This document shows positions 63,201-64,000 of a DNA stretch of 64,000 nt, in pieces. Both the position numbers and the translations under genes were made by a program. This DNA comes from Desulfolutivibrio sulfoxidireducens (GTDB lineage: Bacteria; Desulfobacterota; Desulfovibrionia; Desulfovibrionales; Desulfovibrionaceae), in assembly GCF_013376475.1 (NCBI RefSeq), contig NZ_CP045508.1, positions 1,857,501 to 1,921,500 on the forward strand. Direction: 5' to 3'. The notes below the pieces were generated by a model. The model made no database searches. It saw nothing but the letters and a program-made list of their open reading frames with translations, and was not told where the DNA came from. Each line of letters begins with the position of its first letter. The first letter of the stretch is position 1.

Positions 63201-64000
63201 CCAGGAACCGTGGCCGCCGGCTTTCGGGCAGGGCGCGCAGGAACGTGGGAAACAGGGCGCGAGGCAGAAAATAAGGCAGGGCATGCAGGGCTGATCGAAG
63301 ATCCGGCCGGGAGGCATGAAGCTCGACGGCCTTTTTCGCGGCGCGCTCCGGGGCCGTACGGCACAAGGTCTCCAGGGCGGCCAGGACAACGGCTGGTTCC
63401 CGGGTGGCCATAAGGCCTTCGAGGGCCTCGGCCGGGGACCGGGGTCCAGGGCCCGGCTGGCCGGCGATGGCCCGGCAGAGGTCAACGGCGGCCCGGGAGG
63501 AAAGCTCTCCGGACTTGTGAAAAAGGGGGTCGGCAAGGGCCGCGCACCGCAGCGAGGCGGCCATGCGGGCCATGAATGCGGTCTGTTCCGGATAGAGGTC
63601 CATCTTGACCAACTGGGAGAGCCAGATGCCCAGGCGACCATGCAGGCATTCGTCGCGAACGACCGGGGAGGGGAGCTCGTGGCGCAAGGAAAGGGTGTCG
63701 AACAGGACCAAAAGGTCGTCGGGGTCCTGATCGATGGCCGTATCCAGGGTGTTTTTGGCGAAGAGGGACAGTTCCGGGTGGTTTTTCCGGGGGAAGCGCA
63801 GGATGGCGTTGGCCAAAAGGTGCTTTTCCCCGGCGGGCAGCCCCCCGAGCACGGCAAGAAGGTGATCCGCGGGCAGAATGTCCTTGCCCGTAAACGACAC
63901 GGCCAGGGATTCCCCCACGCCGCCCAGGCGCAGCAGGATCTCCAGGCCGGCCTTGATGAATCCCGGGAACCGGGAGCCTTCGATCATGGCCGCCGTGAGG
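60262..64000 (-). CDS. Class I adenylate cyclase with pentapeptide repeats (N-terminus beyond window)
   Basis: At least 1241 residues. The first methionine inside the window (63987) has no ribosome site and the frame is open upstream (LTAAMIEGSRFPG), so the protein probably continues. The N-terminal ~350 residues look like helical repeats. Pentapeptide-type repeats follow at ~385-530 (NNVDLSRCVMARTVF, VDFTLARLAGVRFEAC). The catalytic class I cyclase domain starts near residue 590, with the nucleotidyltransferase signature MGSLGTVAQTPASDLDIWVC at ~690 and a long C-terminal part. In E. coli CyaA the catalytic domain is N-terminal; here it is preceded by a large extra region. It should make cAMP in the cytoplasm. 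Confidence 0.85.
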   Translation of the reverse strand, partial: LTAAMIEGSRFPGFIKAGLEILLRLGGVGESLAVSFTGKDILPADHLLAVLGGLPAGEKHLLANAILRFPRKNHPELSLFAKNTLDTAIDQDPDDLLVLFDTLSLRHELPSPVVRDECLHGRLGIWLSQLVKMDLYPEQTAFMARMAASLRCAALADPLFHKSGELSSRAAVDLCRAIAGQPGPGPRSPAEALEGLMATREPAVVLAALETLCRTAPERAAKKAVELHASRPDLRSALHALPYFLPRALFPTFLRALPESRRPRFLVSVLFFLARCGDDRLSVPLTEKRHQTPLTPAASAMSASLARILRQASRLEPPRPRTISAAPPKEPEAEGLFGRLKSLVSPDHETPRGKDPCPLDALVPGDQVAGVQISVAARPGIEIRDVVFTGVALNNVDLSRCVMARTVFRDCRLKKVDFTLARLAGVRFEACRLETCRFSGMVARGLVFSGCDLSGVCLGDVEAREVRLTACVLGECDFFGARLFDFQAMGSLFECVNFSHTAFSHARFQGLDLTDCTFESASFQGLAATGCHAHGTRLTRCAFQDLFSDDPLFLAAETRAGRDRITRQAQAESPDPDPSFLEPGALSLATHLIEAWSFDMETRRRRLAVLTHNRRRLDWTMEKLGEPDADFLRCLPGLLEAPWTWTTAGWIAAVPGTIPGYHPTFKAGRALRDIMGEACPPHVPQKNVVTIQGVFAMGSLGTVAQTPASDLDIWVCLADDAVSRRLIDRFRKKLDGLRALAASRDIEAHFFVMTETDVRENRLGLGDEEECGLARAMLLKEEFLRTALFLAGRTPAWWYVTPEADHQAYRHAVSRLSRQGAPAAADILDMGNVERVAGGAFFGASLWTIVKSLENPFKSVMKFALLEKYLSGDAAGMLLCDRIKKHLFAGRTGLFDTDPYVLLLDEVRAFHEERGNLEALELMRLAFAQKTGIDPGDLGSYRHAEEEGDSGGEGLFRARYFFDLDECRTGRSAVDTDRQAASPGGSIAELAATGKKIADFLFGTYERLRERLSMVEALVGSEADQRDLAILGRRILSRFGGRKNKIARIPFVRPPHGLIRALEIVFDSPEQGYSARGECKRPGGRKAPEHIRHERSLERLAAWLTANAIYRPGVYLKGGATQAPLSFPDIQALLTALVETFPLGETFNPRLAEGLVPERIVKALVLINFHVPREEKDIAEAGFYYSNNWGELFFVEKPQALALLVGAPHDFLRYNTGLEVDPLARIETLTPAKAACPRLNLSFYA

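Noticed and set aside
60232..63294. A 1020-residue plus-strand frame opposite the adenylate cyclase.
   Set aside because: Shadow of the high-GC codon pattern. The minus strand encodes the cyclase signature and pentapeptide repeats.

Overview
The window reads as a contiguous stretch of chromosome from a high-GC, Gram-negative anaerobe, most likely a sulfate reducer of the Desulfovibrionaceae. That assignment is inferred from the gene set (FdhE/FdhD/MobA/MoaA, feoAB with small periplasmic proteins, BadF/HgdB-type proteins, a DksA-like protein, a class I adenylate cyclase) and from the GC-rich palindromic repeats between genes; no database was searched.

Layout. 1-5124 (minus): a partial exported protein, then an RND efflux pump and its lipoprotein adaptor, closed by a bidirectional terminator. 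5125-8918 (minus): a complete, translationally coupled potABCD polyamine transporter. 9302-18183 (plus): a small orphan protein, a DsbA-like thiol oxidoreductase, a PAS histidine kinase with a cysteine-rich tail, and an envelope cluster (NlpC/P60, ferredoxin-nitroreductase, L,D-transpeptidase, SPOR lipoprotein, M23 peptidase, small anchored protein). 18572-18658: tRNA-Leu(CAA). 19049-27799 (minus): one 2916-residue RTX protein made of about 24 repeated modules. 28294-32307 (plus): feoA-feoB followed by two exported proteins. 32571-34783 (plus): a DksA-like protein, a bacterial cereblon-type CULT-domain protein behind a perfect sigma-70 promoter, and a YkuD-type lipoprotein. 34784-35095: palindromic repeats. 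35067-36370 (minus): hldE-type adenylyltransferase and a cysteine-cluster protein. 36595-42478: an anti-sigma kinase/STAS pair, an exported protein and a dynamin-like GTPase on plus, facing a response regulator and a PP2C phosphatase on minus. 42769-45285 (plus): rpsF-rpsR-rplI-dnaB. 45451-49763 (plus): phenylacetate-CoA ligase, DUF456 protein, threonine synthase, TlyA methyltransferase. 49893-55608 (minus): a split 2-hydroxyacyl-CoA dehydratase activase/HgdB pair and an SGNH-like protein. 56028-59348 (plus): fdhE-fdhD-mobA-moaA, a formate dehydrogenase/molybdenum cofactor operon. 59598-60271 (plus): a winged-helix protein and a membrane protein. 60262-64000 (minus): a large class I adenylate cyclase with pentapeptide repeats, running off the window.

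The points most worth a second look are the CULT protein with all three tryptophans and four zinc cysteines of cereblon; a 91-94 bp structured element present twice (31331 and 59353), each time a few bases after a stop codon; an oriented hairpin repeat at two gene 3' ends around tlyA; long perfect hairpins closed by GCGAAGC; an FdhD whose CxxC has become CxxS; and the homogenised RTX repeat array.
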